From positions 62,001 through 126,000 of the forward strand of contig SADC01001196.1 in the NCBI GenBank assembly GCA_004194705.1: DNA of 64,000 nucleotides, in the 5' to 3' direction. The DNA comes from Ditylenchus dipsaci. Its lineage: Eukaryota; Nematoda; Chromadorea; Rhabditida; Anguinidae. Positions within the stretch are counted from its first letter, which is position 1. Each line of letters begins with the position of its first letter. Shown in pieces: positions 1-11,127 of this stretch. A program made the position numbers and the translations under genes. The notes beneath the pieces were generated by a model. The model did not search any database, was not told the DNA's origin, and worked only from the letters and a program-made list of their open reading frames with translations.

Positions 1-25
1 TGCCCCTTTAAACATTTATACTTTA

Positions 26-271
26 CAGGGTTTCCATTAAAAACTGCACCATTTTTAGAAAATTTTGTCAAGATTTCCCGCAGACCTGTAAGATCCGAAA
101 AAAAATTCGAGGTTTTAGCCAATCGTTAAAATAAAAAAATCTTCAAAACAGTCAACTGACAAGAGAATATGTTGACTTGACTATTTGCAAATGAAAATTT
201 GATCGAAACGAAGCAAGAAAGGTAAAAGGTAGGAATTCCAGAAAATAATGCAGTTTTTAATGGACACCCTT
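26..271. mobile_element. Short inverted-repeat element, mariner-like ends
   Basis: A roughly 25-base inverted repeat bounds this stretch: acagggtttccattaaaaac at the left and its near-complement gtttttaatggacaccct at the right. The left copy is preceded by TA. Ends reading CAGGGTG/T are common in Tc1/mariner MITEs, so that assignment is by resemblance only. The interior is AT-rich and has no coding signal. Confidence 0.45.
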
Positions 272-292
272 TAATTAGGATCACAAACCCTT

Positions 293-1122
293 ACAAGTTT
301 TGAAATTTTAGGTCAAAATCTGGCGCTACTCGGTTATAACCACCGCCCCCCCCTTGTTTAGGTGTACGGCCTGTTAGCGAGAAGGTCAGTTAGCGATGGC
401 CAGTTAGCGAAGGTTTTTTTCAAAATTTTTGATATTTTTTGCCATAAAAGTACTCTTTTTGTGGAAAACAGTTTTTCTGGGGCCACCCAGTAGCTGAAAT
501 TTCCTCAGGAATCCGAATCAAAAAACAGCATTTTAAAATAACGCGTGGTCGCTGAGATATGACCTAAAGTTGCGTGCTTGTCATTTTTAAATGATGACCA
601 TCCAACTTTAGGTCATATCTCAGCGACCACGCGTTATTTTGAAATTCTGTTTTTTGATTCGGATTCCTGAGGAAATTTCAGCTACTGGATGGCCCATAAT
701 CACTTTTAAATTGCTTTTATGGACCTTTTCCCCTTCGGGGGCGCAGGGGGCTTGAGAGTTAGAGATGCGCGCACGCACTTACCTTAGACATGATTCCGAG
801 AAGCACTCTTGATCATAAAATGCATATAGAGTCTATTTTTGCCACGGCCCGAGTTGAAAAAATGGTGAAGCAGCTAAAAAAAAGTGGCCCTTGTATTATT
901 CCCTTACCCTCCCAATACAGCCCATAATCACTTTTAAATTGCTTTTATGGACCTTTTATGGCGAAATTATTGCTTAAAATGGGTTTTGAGTCAAAACTTT
1001 TGACTACTCCCAAAAATCAAGATTTTTGGGAGGGGGGGTATTCCCGAGTAGGTCCGATTTTAGGGGGGGGGTGGTATTACCGAGTAGCGTCCAAAATCTT
1101 TATTTTCGGTGCTCAAAACTTA
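293..1122. mobile_element. Foldback element, ends GGCGCTACTCGG + poly-C
   Basis: The left arm (about 293-352) has tggcgctactcggttataac followed by an accgcccccccc run. The right arm (about 1057-1122) is its inverted complement, with gggggggggtggtattaccg. A second palindrome (440-715) lies inside and contains gcgaccacgcgttatttt on both sides. An F3 half-element (725-868) follows it. Three gttagcga words lie at 372-413. The same terminal sequence and C-run occur in the element at 58990-59705, so this is a family. Short ORFs over the G-runs are not genes. Confidence 0.6.
440..715. repeat. Nested palindrome
   Basis: Arms of about 100 bp read ctgaaatttcctcaggaatc on the left and the exact inverse on the right, around a short loop near 590. 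About 40 bases directly after the right arm (taatcacttttaaattgctt) recur at 920-956 as a direct repeat. Confidence 0.8.
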
Positions 1123-1412
1123 AAAGGGGGGGGGGGGAACTTTATGTACGCATCGTCTTAGGTCACAGGTTTGACTACCACTGGGTGCGAACCCTGTTTT
1201 TTTCTTCTTTTATTTACAAGTTTAGTGTCAAAATGTAGGCAAGCTTCTGGGCTTTCATTTGAGCTATCATACAGATGAAAAGTTGGTACAAAGTTAGGGT
1301 TAAAATATAAAAAATCCAATTCGATGAAATCCTCAATAGAACTATCCCAGTACTTTTCGGTAGTATCCTGGAACTGACGTTTTTTCCTAATTTTTAATTT
1401 ACATACTCATTT

Positions 1413-1850
1413 AGCTCCATTCATACTCCGCGGGACACGGGACACGGGACAATTTTTCAAACACGTTTTTGTCTCTATCTCGGCTCCCAGCCATCATTTT
1501 TCACTACTTTTAATAGATCTACAAGGCAACAGACCATGCTCTACAACAAAGGGATAACAGATTTGCTATGATCAGTATCGAAAACGGTTTTTAGGCTGTC
1601 CCGCAGGTCAATGTCCCGTGGTACAAATATAGGAATTTGTCCCACGGGACATTGACCTGCGGGACAGCCTTAAAACCGTTTTCGATACTGATCATAGCAA
1701 ATCTGTTATCCCTTTGTTGTAGAGCATGGTCTCTTGCCTTGTAGATCTATTAAAAGTAGTGAAAAATGATGGCTGGGAGCCGAGATAGAGACAAAAACGT
1801 GTTTGAAAAATTGTCCCGTGTCCCGTGTCCGCGGGAGTATGAATGGAGCT
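1413..1850. repeat. 438-bp near-perfect palindrome
   Basis: The left arm begins agctccattcatactccgcg and the right arm ends with its complement. Both arms carry the repeated gggacac word near the outer end and the gtcccgcaggtcaatgtccc segment near the centre (about 1630). Only a few mismatches separate arms over 200 bp long, implying recent formation or arm-to-arm correction. No coding sequence was seen. Confidence 0.85.
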
Positions 1851-2689
1851 TTTGTAACCTTACGCTCAAAATGTAGCCCTGCTTCTTGCCGTCATTTTCG
1901 GCATACGGTTGTATGAAATAATGTAAATTGAAACCGCAATAAAAGTCAATTCCTAAATAATACCGAAATCTTCCCCCTCAATAGTACTCTATTGTTCCTT
2001 TGTCAAACCTTCGCTAGCTACCTTGTTTTCTGAAGTGATTTTGGTGCGAAAAAATTTTTATTTTGCTCCCCATGAAATTCGGGCTCCAGGAAGTTACTAA
2101 ACGCGTGGACAAATAATAAAATTGGTGGAGGCTCAGGCTATATTAGTTGAGATTTTATGGTAGTGCGGTAGGTTAATTTGGCCATGCCCAATTTTGAATT
2201 AACCGCGCTTTAACCGGCTTTCGGTTTATTTTTATCGTAAAATAATCAGAATTTTTCGTACCAGTTTTGGTTAATTGGGAAGAAATCGATCACATTAACC
2301 GTCCGTGGACCACCCTAGTTTGTAATCTGCAAGAAACATTTCCGACAAGTACAGGATAGGCCGAGAAATTCCCAGCATTTTAAACCCTTAAAACTATTCT
2401 ATTTCCTAAGCGAAAAACAAATTTTTCTCCGTTTTCTTCAAATTCGATTTTTATTTAGAATCGTATTTTATGAATATAATGTCAAAACTACAATTTTCGC
2501 TTTTTCCTCTTTATGGTTTTAGTCAGGAAGATTCGGAACTCTGGGTAGGCAAGGGCCCAGCCTCAGGGCGGACTAGGCAAAAATCGTCATTTTAACATTT
2601 TATTCAAAACAAATTTGGGACTCTAAAGAACTTGAATGCGAAAACGCCCTTACAACAATATATCATAAGAAATTTAAAGCTACAACTTT
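1851..2689. other. Intergenic, no gene recognised
   Basis: AT-rich sequence with no coding signal or splice-site pattern that I can support. I see no complete inverted repeat here. Confidence 0.5.
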
Positions 2690-2777
2690 AAAAGAAGGGG
2701 GAAACGCCATTTAGGTTTGAAAAAGTGTCCTCGGTGGCGCAGTGAATATTTGTTTCTCGGCCCATAATGGTGTGCAG

Positions 2778-3565
2778 CAGGGGTGCGTCGGAATTCCGAA
2801 ATCCGAATTCCGAAATCCGATACTTTTTGAGTTCCAAATTCCGAAATCCAAATTCCGAAAAATATGTCAAGTTCCGAATTCCAAAATCCGAAAACCGAAA
2901 AATGAAATCAAATTCAGCTTTTTCTCGGTATTTGTTAACCCAAATTCTAGTTTTTTCTATGTTTTCTTATATGTTTTCTATGTTCCCGTCATACATCTGC
3001 CACGTTTGCTGGCGCCGACAAGGATCTGGTCCGAGCCTCATTCCGGTGTTTTGAATGTAGCCAATGGTTCGGGCTCCATCCTGGTGGTTCGGGTGTATCC
3101 TGGTTGTTTGGGCTTGACCGCTTACAACTTTAAATATTGATGCTGATTGAACTGTTTTGGGCCATATATTGGGGTTGCTTTGGTCCCCCTGTTGTTTTTG
3201 TTATCTTTTAGGCTTTTGGCCTAGTCAAGGGTAGGCCAGCGTATCTTAGGACGGACTCAAACATATCTTAGACTCATGTTCAAGTCCATCCCAGCATACG
3301 CTGGCCTACCCTTGCCTAAGCTTGAGCCTAAAAAACCACAAAAAATAACAACAGGGGGAGGGGACCAAGGCAAAACCCCCATCCTCACATTGTAATAAAG
3401 GGCCCTGTTTTGTGTGTTATCAAAAATAAGAATTAAAAAAATGGAAATTTGATACTTATTTTTGGAGCTCAAAAATTTTCCGAAATCCGAATTCCGATTC
3501 CGAAAATTCTGGAGTTCCGATTCCGAAATCCGTTCCGATTTTTTTCCGGTTCCGACGCAGCCCTG
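2778..3565. mobile_element. hAT-type MITE with 8-bp target duplication
   Basis: The element starts caggggtgcgtcgg and ends ccgacgcagccctg. It is flanked by the identical octamer gtgtgcag at 2770-2777 and 3566-3573. An 8-bp duplication and CAGGG-type ends are hallmarks of hAT transposons. Both subterminal regions carry the short word gaattccgaaatccg repeated many times (2790-2905 and 3475-3545, inverted). An F5 palindrome (3167-3384) sits in the middle. No transposase was seen, so it is non-autonomous. Confidence 0.85.
3167..3384. repeat. F5 palindrome (ACAGGGGGACCAAGGC family)
   Basis: The arms contain tttggtccccctgttgtttt and the inverse ending ggggaccaaggc, then gggtaggccagcgtat / atacgctggcctaccc. 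Other family members or fragments lie at 8790-8860, 18675-18725, 28556-28700, 44470-44700, 45460-45605, 48250-48290, 51475-51530 and 52690-52950. Confidence 0.75.
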
Positions 3566-4204
3566 GTGTGCAGGTTTGATCCGACGTGGCGGCACGCTAT
3601 TTTTTTTGGCTTGTTTAACCATTTTTAGAGGTAATTCGACTTTTTTAGTGCCAGATTCGGAAACAGCGATCCAATTACCCATAGAATTGGTCAAACAAGC
3701 CAAAAAATAGCGCGCCACCACGTGGGATCGAACCTGCGCACTATTTTGGACAAAAAACAATTTTGCAGTGCGCCATTGAAGCCACTTTTCCCAACCTAAA
3801 TGGCTTTCCGCCTCCTATATATTTTGATGGTCAGTAAATGTAACAAAAATTACGTTCAGCTTCCATGGAAATGTTGTCTCCAACAATATAAAACAAAATA
3901 CAATATAAATGGGCTGCCAACATCTAGTAACCATTTTAGCTGGCTATTTACACCTGAAAACAAATCTATTCAACTTGCGGTTTTTGACGAAGAATGGATA
4001 AGATCAATATTTGTCACCTCATTTCGCTACGCATTTTCTCGACTTCTTTTCTTTATGCCCTTTTGATGGGGGGGGAATAGAAAGTAGAAGCGGATCTCAA
4101 TTTGACCTGAATTACACAAAGATATCTGGAATTACTCTCGCTACCTTTTCGCTAGCACTTTCTTCTTCAAAATTCCTAATAAAAATTATCTGGTGGTTTC
4201 AAAC

Positions 4205-4360
4205 AGGAATTGATAAACCTGGCTTACCGTATAACCTCTATTAATCCCCCACCCCTGACTTTGATAACCTTTATCTCAGCTACACCCACATGCCCTAGAC
4301 ACAGATCACACGAAAGTGACTCTGGATGCATGAAAACAACATGCATACCAGAGTTTTTTA
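4205..4360. repeat. Half F2 element abutting half F3 element
   Basis: The sequence ttaccgtataacctctatta followed by atcccccacccc is the left end of the F2 subfamily also seen at 13769-15133. It stops after about 55 bp and is followed by one F3 arm (cgaaagtgactctggatgca ... atgcataccagagttt). The partner arms are absent, so both look truncated or recombined. Confidence 0.6.
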
Positions 4361-4374
4361 TGGTTAATCATTTT

Positions 4375-4485
4375 TTCTGTGGCAATTTTTTTTTGTAGCA
4401 AAAATGTTTTTTTTGTGGCAAATTTACTTTTTTGTGGCAAATTTATTTTGTATTAAATTTACTCTTTCTTGTAGCAAATCCGATT
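4375..4485. repeat. Word minisatellite ttttttgtggcaaattta
   Basis: Four to five degenerate copies of an 18-22 bp unit, a GTGGC core joined to AT-rich spacer. The same architecture with a different core word recurs across the window. Confidence 0.6.
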
Positions 4486-5064
4486 TTCGTCTGTAGCATA
4501 TATACTTGAGCTAGTGTGCTTATTTATGTCTAAAAACTTCAAAAATATATATGCATCTGTAGATACACTTAATCCGCGTATCGTTTTCAGTCTTTTTAGA
4601 CCAAAACCGATTTTCGAGTAACTCGAACGAGAATTTCGGTTTGGTCCAGCACTCGAAAATTGCAAATTCCTGAGAGATCCTGCGAAGTTGGCAGAAGATC
4701 CCACTTTTATTCGGCTATTTCGGTCAACACTCTTTTCTTCACAAAAAAAAGCCCGTTACGATCCAAAGCGTACGAACTGAAGAGTTGCTCTTCTCAAAGT
4801 GGTGGAGCATAATGTGACTATGGTTGGTAAAATTATCATCATGCATTGTATTTATTGTGAATTCGGTAAGCTTGCGCAGTTTCAATACTTATCCATCAGA
4901 AGTTGTTGAGTAATGAAGCAGCCGAGAGGATGCCAGGTGTGTGTATGTTAGATTAGACCTAGAGCCCAGCGGCTTCACCATCAATTAATTAACCTGTCTT
5001 TCATGAAGTCAAAGTCTTTCATAGACTCAGAATACAAATTTTGATAATTCAGAATAAATAGATA

Positions 5065-5491
5065 CAGTCAAACCTCTCTACTATGGCACCCCAAAAGTTC
5101 GTTCCCGCCTTGGGTCCGACACTTTTTTTACCTCGATTTTTGAAGGCTTTTGCCATTTCTGTTTTGACAGTCTGGTCCCAAATATCGTAAGGATTCCGAT
5201 TTTGCCGATCGTTTTTCAGAATTATAAAGAAAATTCTTCTAAAAAAGCAAAAACTCAGTTTAAAAACAGAAATTTTTGAATTTTCCTGTTTTTAAACTGA
5301 GTTTTTGCTTTTTTAGAAGAATTTTTTTTATAATTCTGAAAAACGATCGGCAAAATCGGAATCCTTACGATATTTGGGACCAGACTGTCAAAACAGAATA
5401 GATAAAAGAATTTGAAAATTCGGTTAAAAAAAGTGTCGGACCCAAGGCGGGAACGAACTTTTGGGGGTGCCATAGTAGAGAGGTTTCACTG
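5065..5491. mobile_element. F1 MITE (CAGTCAAACC ends, TA flanks)
   Basis: A 427-bp near-complete palindrome. It begins cagtcaaacctctctactat and ends with the inverse; both ends are flanked by TA (5063-5064 and 5492-5493). The arms share gttcccgccttgggtccgac and ttgccgatcgtttttcag. TA duplication and CAG-start ends resemble pogo/Tigger MITEs. Related arm sequence recurs in the elements at 45081, 50241 and 61911. Confidence 0.85.
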
Positions 5492-5889
5492 TAGCGTAAA
5501 TTAGCGGTGAAATAATTAAAAAAAGATGTGGCAGAAAAAAGTGAATTTGCGGCAGGAAAAAGAAAAGTTGCGGCAAAAAAAGTAAATTTGCGGTGAAAAA
5601 AAGTAAATTGGCAGAAAATTTATTTGCGGCAATAAAAAGTTGATTGGCGAAAAAAAAATTTTGCGGCAGAAAAAGAGTAAAACGGCTCTAGGTGAATTCA
5701 TCCAAGGTGAATTCATCCAAGGTGGATTCATCCAAAGGTGAATTCATCCAACGGTGAATTCATCCAACGGTGAATTCATCCAATTTTTTGTCCCGACACG
5801 ATTTCTTTTTAAATACGGTATGAAATTCTGTTTTCTCGTCAGTGTTTGTGTTGTTGCATTGTTTGTTGCGGTTGTTCGTGTTTTTTATG

Positions 5890-6105
5890 ATCTCTTTAAA
5901 GGGCATAGCTGTGCCCGACACGGAGAAAAAGCCCGGACCAGCACTTTTTTTTCTTTCTAGATCAAGTTTTACATGCGTTTTTATCCAGATTTTTAAAGTT
6001 TTGTTTCTAGTTTTTTAAACTATTATAAGGTCATCAATATTAGATTTGTCGCAAAACGAGTGAAAAATGGGGCGATTCAAAAAAAATTGCTGGTCCAGGC
6101 CTTAA
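5890..6105 (+). repeat. Dispersed repeat, hairpin GGGCATAGCTGTGCCC
   Basis: Contains aaagggcatagctgtgcccg, then a body ending gctggtccaggcctt. The inverted orientation of the same unit occurs at 56205-56425 (aaggcgcgaaccagcag ... gcacgatcatgcccctttaa). Function unknown; probably a non-autonomous element. Confidence 0.6.
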
Positions 6106-6339
6106 CTTTTTTGAAATGCACGGGTATGCTCTTTCAATTTATTCACTAGAAAAGGCGCTCCGGCCAAAAGCCGGTGCTAGAACTTTCGGGTGCCACATGT
6201 GCCTTAACCGGGAAACGGTAAATTCGCTGACAGTAAATTCGCCGATACGAATTCACCGACAGGTAAATTCGCCGACAACCTTTCAATTTCTCACTAGGGT
6301 ACGTGGTTATGCTTGAATACACTGAAAAATATAAGATTT

Positions 6340-6880
6340 GAACATAGTTTTTTAACTGGGGTAATTGGGCAAAAAAAAGGTATGCGCCCGAGTGGGTTCG
6401 AACTAGCAACCTCTACATCACCCTTTAGAATCGCTCAGGACTCCATCCGTAGTGACCAAACTAAGTGATCGTCCACTTGGATCAAAATTTTTTTTTGACG
6501 TTTTCGATTTCCAAAGCAGTTTTTCTGCACTAATTTCACTATGCTGAAGATGGTTTGACAGTGGTAAAATCACGTTTTATCAAGAAATTTTTGAGTTATT
6601 GCCAACGATTGATTTATCAAAATCAATAGTTAGCAAAAACTCAAAAATTTATCGATAAAACGTGATTTTACCACTGTCAAACCATCTTCAGCATAGTGAA
6701 ATTAGTGCAGAAAAACTGCTTTGGAAATCGAAAACGTCAAAAAAAATTTTTGATCCAAGTGGACGACCACATGGTTTGGTTTGGTCACACTGGATGATGG
6801 GATTCTTAGTGATTCTGGGGTGATGTAGAGGTTGCTGGTTCGCATCCACCTGGGCGCATACCTTTTTTACCATAGTTTAA
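6340..6880. mobile_element. F4 palindrome with tRNA-like Pol III boxes at both ends
   Basis: The arms run from the centre (about 6615) outwards through ccactgtcaaaccatcttca, gatccaagtggacgacca and finally a tRNA-like 3' part. At the right end this is gaggttgctggttcgcatcc ... ggcgcatacctttttt; at the left end it is the inverse with ttcgaac. The ttcg-containing segment matches box B and the T-run after it could be a Pol III terminator. Both units point outward. No convincing box A was found, so transcription is uncertain. Confidence 0.65.
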
Positions 6881-8112
6881 GATATAAAAAGACAAGCATC
6901 TGACTTTTTGGTCCTCTGGGTGATTATACCCCTACTCTGGAGTTACCTGGATATCAACCTGTCCACGTGGTAGCCGTCCCAGGTTAGATTTTGGGTGGGT
7001 GAAATCTCGGTTTTAGTTGTATCAAGCATAATTCCTCACACAATTTTAAGTTAGAAAAATGGTTTATTTTTTATTCTAGAAAAATTTCAATTATTTATGC
7101 CATCCACGCGGATATCCACCTGACCAGGAGGTACCCACCGCACTTTTCGGGGTTTGCGTGAGTGAAACATTCATTTTGGTCCTAAAAAACCTAATTGGTA
7201 AAGTACCCCAATATAAAATATTTCACCTTACTTTACACCTGGTTTCAGTTTTGACTACACCTTTCTATAACCTACAGATGGGATCGTTACCGAGGGTGTA
7301 GCTCATAGAGAAGGTTGACTTAGTACTTCGGTTCTAAGAAATATCAGTTTTGGTATAATCATTGGTATAGTTGTCGGCGAATTTACCTGTCGGCAAATTT
7401 GTGTCGGCGAATTTCCTGTCGGCGAATTTACCTAGAGCCGCCTTAGCCCGGTTAGCCCCCCTGGATGCGTGCTTGCTCCTGGGCACTCGCTTCTAGGTAC
7501 TACCTCTTTAATACTGCCTCTTAGTACCCTACTTGAGACACTCCATCTGAGTGCCACTACCTGAATAGCTACGTGTTGGGCATGACGACCTGGGTGACGC
7601 TACCTGGATAAATGTATGTTCACATCTGGGTACCACTTCCTTCGTAGCCCCATCTCGGTATCCTCTCCTGAATACTCCCTGTTGGTGTCGCAGCTGCATT
7701 GTCGCTTTTCGTTAAGTGTTTACGGTTTAGGCCAAATACGGATGGCTCGAGTGTGCCACGTGGTGTAGGGTCCATCCTGGTGCTTCGTCGTCCATCCTAA
7801 CGGTACAAGTTATTCGCATGGTTCAAGGGCCATTTTGGTGGTTCGGGTGCATTTTCGTGGATCTTGGTCTATCATGGTGGTTGGGCCATAGCTACCATAC
7901 CTGCACTCTTATGAAAAATTGTATAAAAAAATGTTAGAATTGTATAAATTGGTTGGTTGTAATGTCAATAGAATAGGCGGAACGAAAAATATTTAAAGAA
8001 AACGTGTCAAGACAAAAAATTGGATGAATTCACCGTTGGATGAATTCACCTTTGGATGAATTCACCTTTGGATGAATTCACCTTGGATGAATTCACCTTG
8101 GATGAATTCACC

Positions 8113-8385
8113 GTCGCCCGAGTAAAACAGCGGCAATAAAAAGTATTTTTGCGGCAAAAAAAGTAAATTGGCGGCCAAATGAAGAAAAAAGTTGCAGCAA
8201 AAAAGTAAACTTGCGGCAAAAAAAGTAAACTTGCGGGAAAAAAGTGATTTGGCGGCAACAAAAAGTCTTTCTGCGGCAAAAATAAGTATTTCTACGGCAA
8301 ATTTTTTTTATGGCAAAAAGTATTTTTGCGCCAAAAAAAAAGTAAACCTGCGGCAAAGAAAGTATTTTTACGGCAAGAAAAAGTT
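8113..8385 (+). repeat. Word minisatellite gcggcaaaaaaagtaaatttg
   Basis: About a dozen degenerate units of 19-23 bp with a GCGGC (or variant) core and an A-rich spacer. The same word in the same orientation occurs at 5520-5680, flanking the foldback. Long minus-strand ORFs here are artefacts of the repeat. Confidence 0.7.
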
Positions 8386-8404
8386 TGCCCTGTCCCAAGG
8401 AACG

Positions 8405-9410
8405 AGGGTCAACTGGCGGCCATCCCAACTGGCGGCCACCGACTGGCGGCCATCCCAACTGGCGGCTAATATGCCTACTACCTATTACCCCGACTATCTA
8501 AAGGTACACAAATTACCTGTATGGTATCTCAACGTTCGAAAACACATCTTCTGACCGAACTAGCTGCGCCAGCGTGACCACATAGACTCTTGATCTGTGT
8601 ACCTAGGTGGTTGTACCCCGGCGGTGTAAAGGTTTCAAATTCAGGTAGTATTGCCAGGTGGCGGTATCAAGACCCAGGTATCTAGATTGGAGATGGCAAT
8701 ATCTAGGACCTTATACCTAAAAAGAAGTACGTGAGTATCCATGCCAGGGTAATCTTAAAAGTGGCTGTTTTTCACCAAACATGTTTTTTTACCTTTTTGT
8801 AGTTTGGGGAACATCTTTGAGTCCGTCCTACCACATGCTGGTCTACCCTGCACCGGTGTTAAAAATTTTCTAATTTCACAGTAAGTTTTAATTCCACTTC
8901 AATTAGAAGGGCAGTCTCCCCTCTTCTTTAAAATTTTTTTGGCCACAAAAATTGAAAATAGAAAATGACCGAATATAACCAAATATGATCGGTGATATGA
9001 CCGGATTCGAAAATGACGATCATATTCTAGCCCTAACTAAAACTGAGAGAAGTTAGACCCTTAAAAAACAGACAAAATTGCTTAGTAAGAACTCCTCAAA
9101 CTTCCACCGACATCAACTAACACATGCGCCTACACCCGCCCATTGTAGAAAACCAAATAGCTTTTTATAAACCAGGAACAGTTGTCCCTTTTATACAGGC
9201 CGGAAACTATCGGCGCCGGGAGCTATTTTTCATATCCGCTTGTATTTGGTGGGTATAAGTTGTGATAGCCGCCAGTTGGGATGGCCGCCAGTTAGGGCCG
9301 CCAGTTGGGAAGGCCGCCAGTCGGGGGCCTCCAGTTGGGATGGCCGCCAGTTGGGATGGCCGTGAGTCGGGGGGCCGCCAGTTGGAATGGCCGCCAGTTG
9401 GGATTTTAAC
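8405..9410. repeat. Inverted pair of aactggcggccatccc minisatellites
   Basis: Four copies of aactggcggccatccc lie at 8408-8467. About nine inverse copies (gccgccagttgggatg) lie at 9268-9410. The 800 bp between contains degenerate pieces only: an F5 fragment near 8820-8860 and low-complexity text. No gene seen. Confidence 0.7.
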
Positions 9411-9626
9411 TCACAGCAAATAAACTAAAAGTTCAACCTAACTCAAAATAAAAGCTACTGAGATGGGTAAACAGCCTCAACAAACATGAGACAACGGCTG
9501 CAAAAAACCTTACTCAATTCACCAATAAATTTTTCGGAAGAGTTTATACAGGGTGATTATGTACAGGGTATACAAAGAAATGTGTTCTATTTGCTGTTGC
9601 TTCCTCGACGCTATCAGTTTGGCACT

Positions 9627-11039
9627 TCATTTCTTTGGCACATCTGAATGATTCATCTCCCAATCATAGGCATCAGTCGAATTGATTGCGTTGTCAGCAC
9701 AGATCTGAAACACTACATGCATGACCAAAGAAAAAGATCTCGTAAAATATCACCTGTTCGAGTATCTTGACGAAGGTGCTATATGGAGGTTCATCTGAGA
9801 ATGCCATTGAGTCAATTTTGTTCAACATGGTCTCGAATGAAGGCGGACACGAAGCAAGGAATGCAGCACGTGATATCGTTCGGGCTTTAATCTTCTGCAA
9901 ATGCACTTTTCACGATCTAAAGTTCAATTTCTAAGATAAGTACTACGAAAATCGTAGTAACCTCTTTCATTTTGCCAAGGCAGCCTTCCTGTTGTAGCTT
10001 CGACTAGCATATAGAACCAGGATTCGATGTCGTCTTTCCTTCCCAGATCCATTCGAAAGTGGCACTGCAGCGAGCCGTATCTGAATGTCCCCGCCATCCG
10101 ACCTTCCCACGAGACTGAAGCACGTTATTGAACTTAAAATAAAACATCGTAAAGGTGATACAAGGTTATAATAAAATGGCTTACTCTGTCCAAGTACTTG
10201 CGGCATAGGCCAAAATCAATGATGTATATTTGACGCTTCATTTCACCCAGACCAATGACGAAATTCGACGGCTTAACATCCCGGCAGACGTAGCGGCATT
10301 TTGTATGCAATTCTCGGATTGCCTGAAATCAGTATGCTACGTCTAACAAATATGGTGATTCGAAAATTGAATTACTTGTATCGTTTGGATTCCCATTCGT
10401 ATTGCTGTGCTCAGGCTGAAGACGGCGTTGTATTGGGCTTTGCGGAGGCGATAGAGATCTTTTCAAGTAGCGTCATAGCCATGAAGTTGAAGCGAGCTGA
10501 GAATGACCCCTGAAACAAAATGCTTTAAAAATCTAAAGCACGCAAATTAAAAAGACGAACATGGTCCAATAGCTTCGGAAATGCTGACAACTGGTGCGCT
10601 GAGCGGCCTGTAGTACGACGACTTCATTTGCTTGCATGCTTTTGTCCCACTTTTCAATCTTCATGGCTGCCTTCTGCGATAGATTTCTAAATGAAATGAA
10701 AAGAAAATCAGTGACAGTTTTAACAGGCTCACCCCTTAGCGTAACTAGCTTCGTAGACGATCCCAAAACCTCCTTCACTGATGACTGAGTCCAATTTGTA
10801 TCTGATCCCTGAACAGAAGTAAAAAATATACCTATCTTCACCGTCAAATAAAACCAACCTGTCAGTTCGCTGCGGAAGTAATCATTAGTGCCAGGGACGC
10901 CTTTTTCTGTTTCTTCTTCTGTTTGCTCAGTTTCTTGACCATCATCTTCATTGTTTGGCTGAGCAGTTCCATCTTTAGCGTGAGAGAGAAAGCAACCGTA
11001 AGCGACTACCAGATGATTGAAGAATGATCCTGCTTTCAA
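9627..11039 (-). pseudogene. Casein kinase 1 / TTBK-like protein kinase, frameshifted
   Basis: Probable exons (minus strand): up to 11039-10859, 10808-10733, 10686-10557, 10509-10376, 10322-10185, 10114-about 9948, 9916-9754 and 9704-9627. Kinase motifs appear in order: glycine loop ISEGGFGIVYEA, the AAMKIEKW lysine, catalytic loop CRDVKPSNF, IIDFGLCRKY, FRYGSLQCHFRMDLGRKDD, SWFYMLVEATTGRLPW and DREKC. This order is characteristic of CK1/TTBK Ser/Thr kinases. An acidic Glu/Thr-rich segment precedes the kinase. Three one-base frameshifts break it, near 10463, 10090 and 9870, and the usual HRD histidine is Cys. The true start is unclear; no ATG is in frame at the 5' edge. It could be a pseudogene or a live gene with assembly indels. 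Confidence 0.75.
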
Positions 11040-11127
11040 AATGTTGTCTTATTTATAGTCGGTCGATCTAAAAAAACACGATTTTGATCTGAACGGAAAT
11101 CGCCTTCAATCACCGGAGTCCAGATGA

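Larger units (their letters stand above)
2690..3815. mobile_element. Two inverted tRNA-like SINE units, one split by a hAT MITE
   Basis: On the plus strand, cggtggcgcagtg (about 2734-2746) matches a Pol III box A. Box B-like ggtttgatcc (about 3573-3582) lies beyond the hAT insertion. On the minus strand, positions 3800-3720 give a box A-like tggcgcactg and a box B ggttcgatccc. Both units share the flank (gaaaaagtg/aaaagtgg) and the body ggcttgttt...aacaagcc (3600-3705), so they form a foldback of two SINE copies. A related box A flank is on the minus strand at 53690-53750. Pol III boxes are established knowledge; activity is not shown. Confidence 0.6.
5515..8112. mobile_element. Composite foldback with ggtgaattcatcca arms
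   Basis: The word ggtgaattcatcca repeats about six times at 5690-5790, and its inverse tggatgaattcacc about six times at 8025-8112. Adjacent unique sequence is also inverted: attttttgtcccgacacg on the left, cgtgtcaagacaaaaaat on the right. A second nested word, taaattcgccgacag, lies at 6225-6285 and inverted at 7374-7432. The F4/tRNA-like palindrome (6340-6880) is in the centre. A GCGGC-word minisatellite lies outside at 5520-5680. 6900-7930 is a degenerate mixture rich in ctacctggatacc-like words, without a gene. Confidence 0.6.

Noticed and set aside
5754..5960. ORF with a hydrophobic segment resembling a membrane protein
   Set aside because: It starts in the ggtgaattcatcca repeat and runs into a dispersed repeat; no splice sites or family motif.
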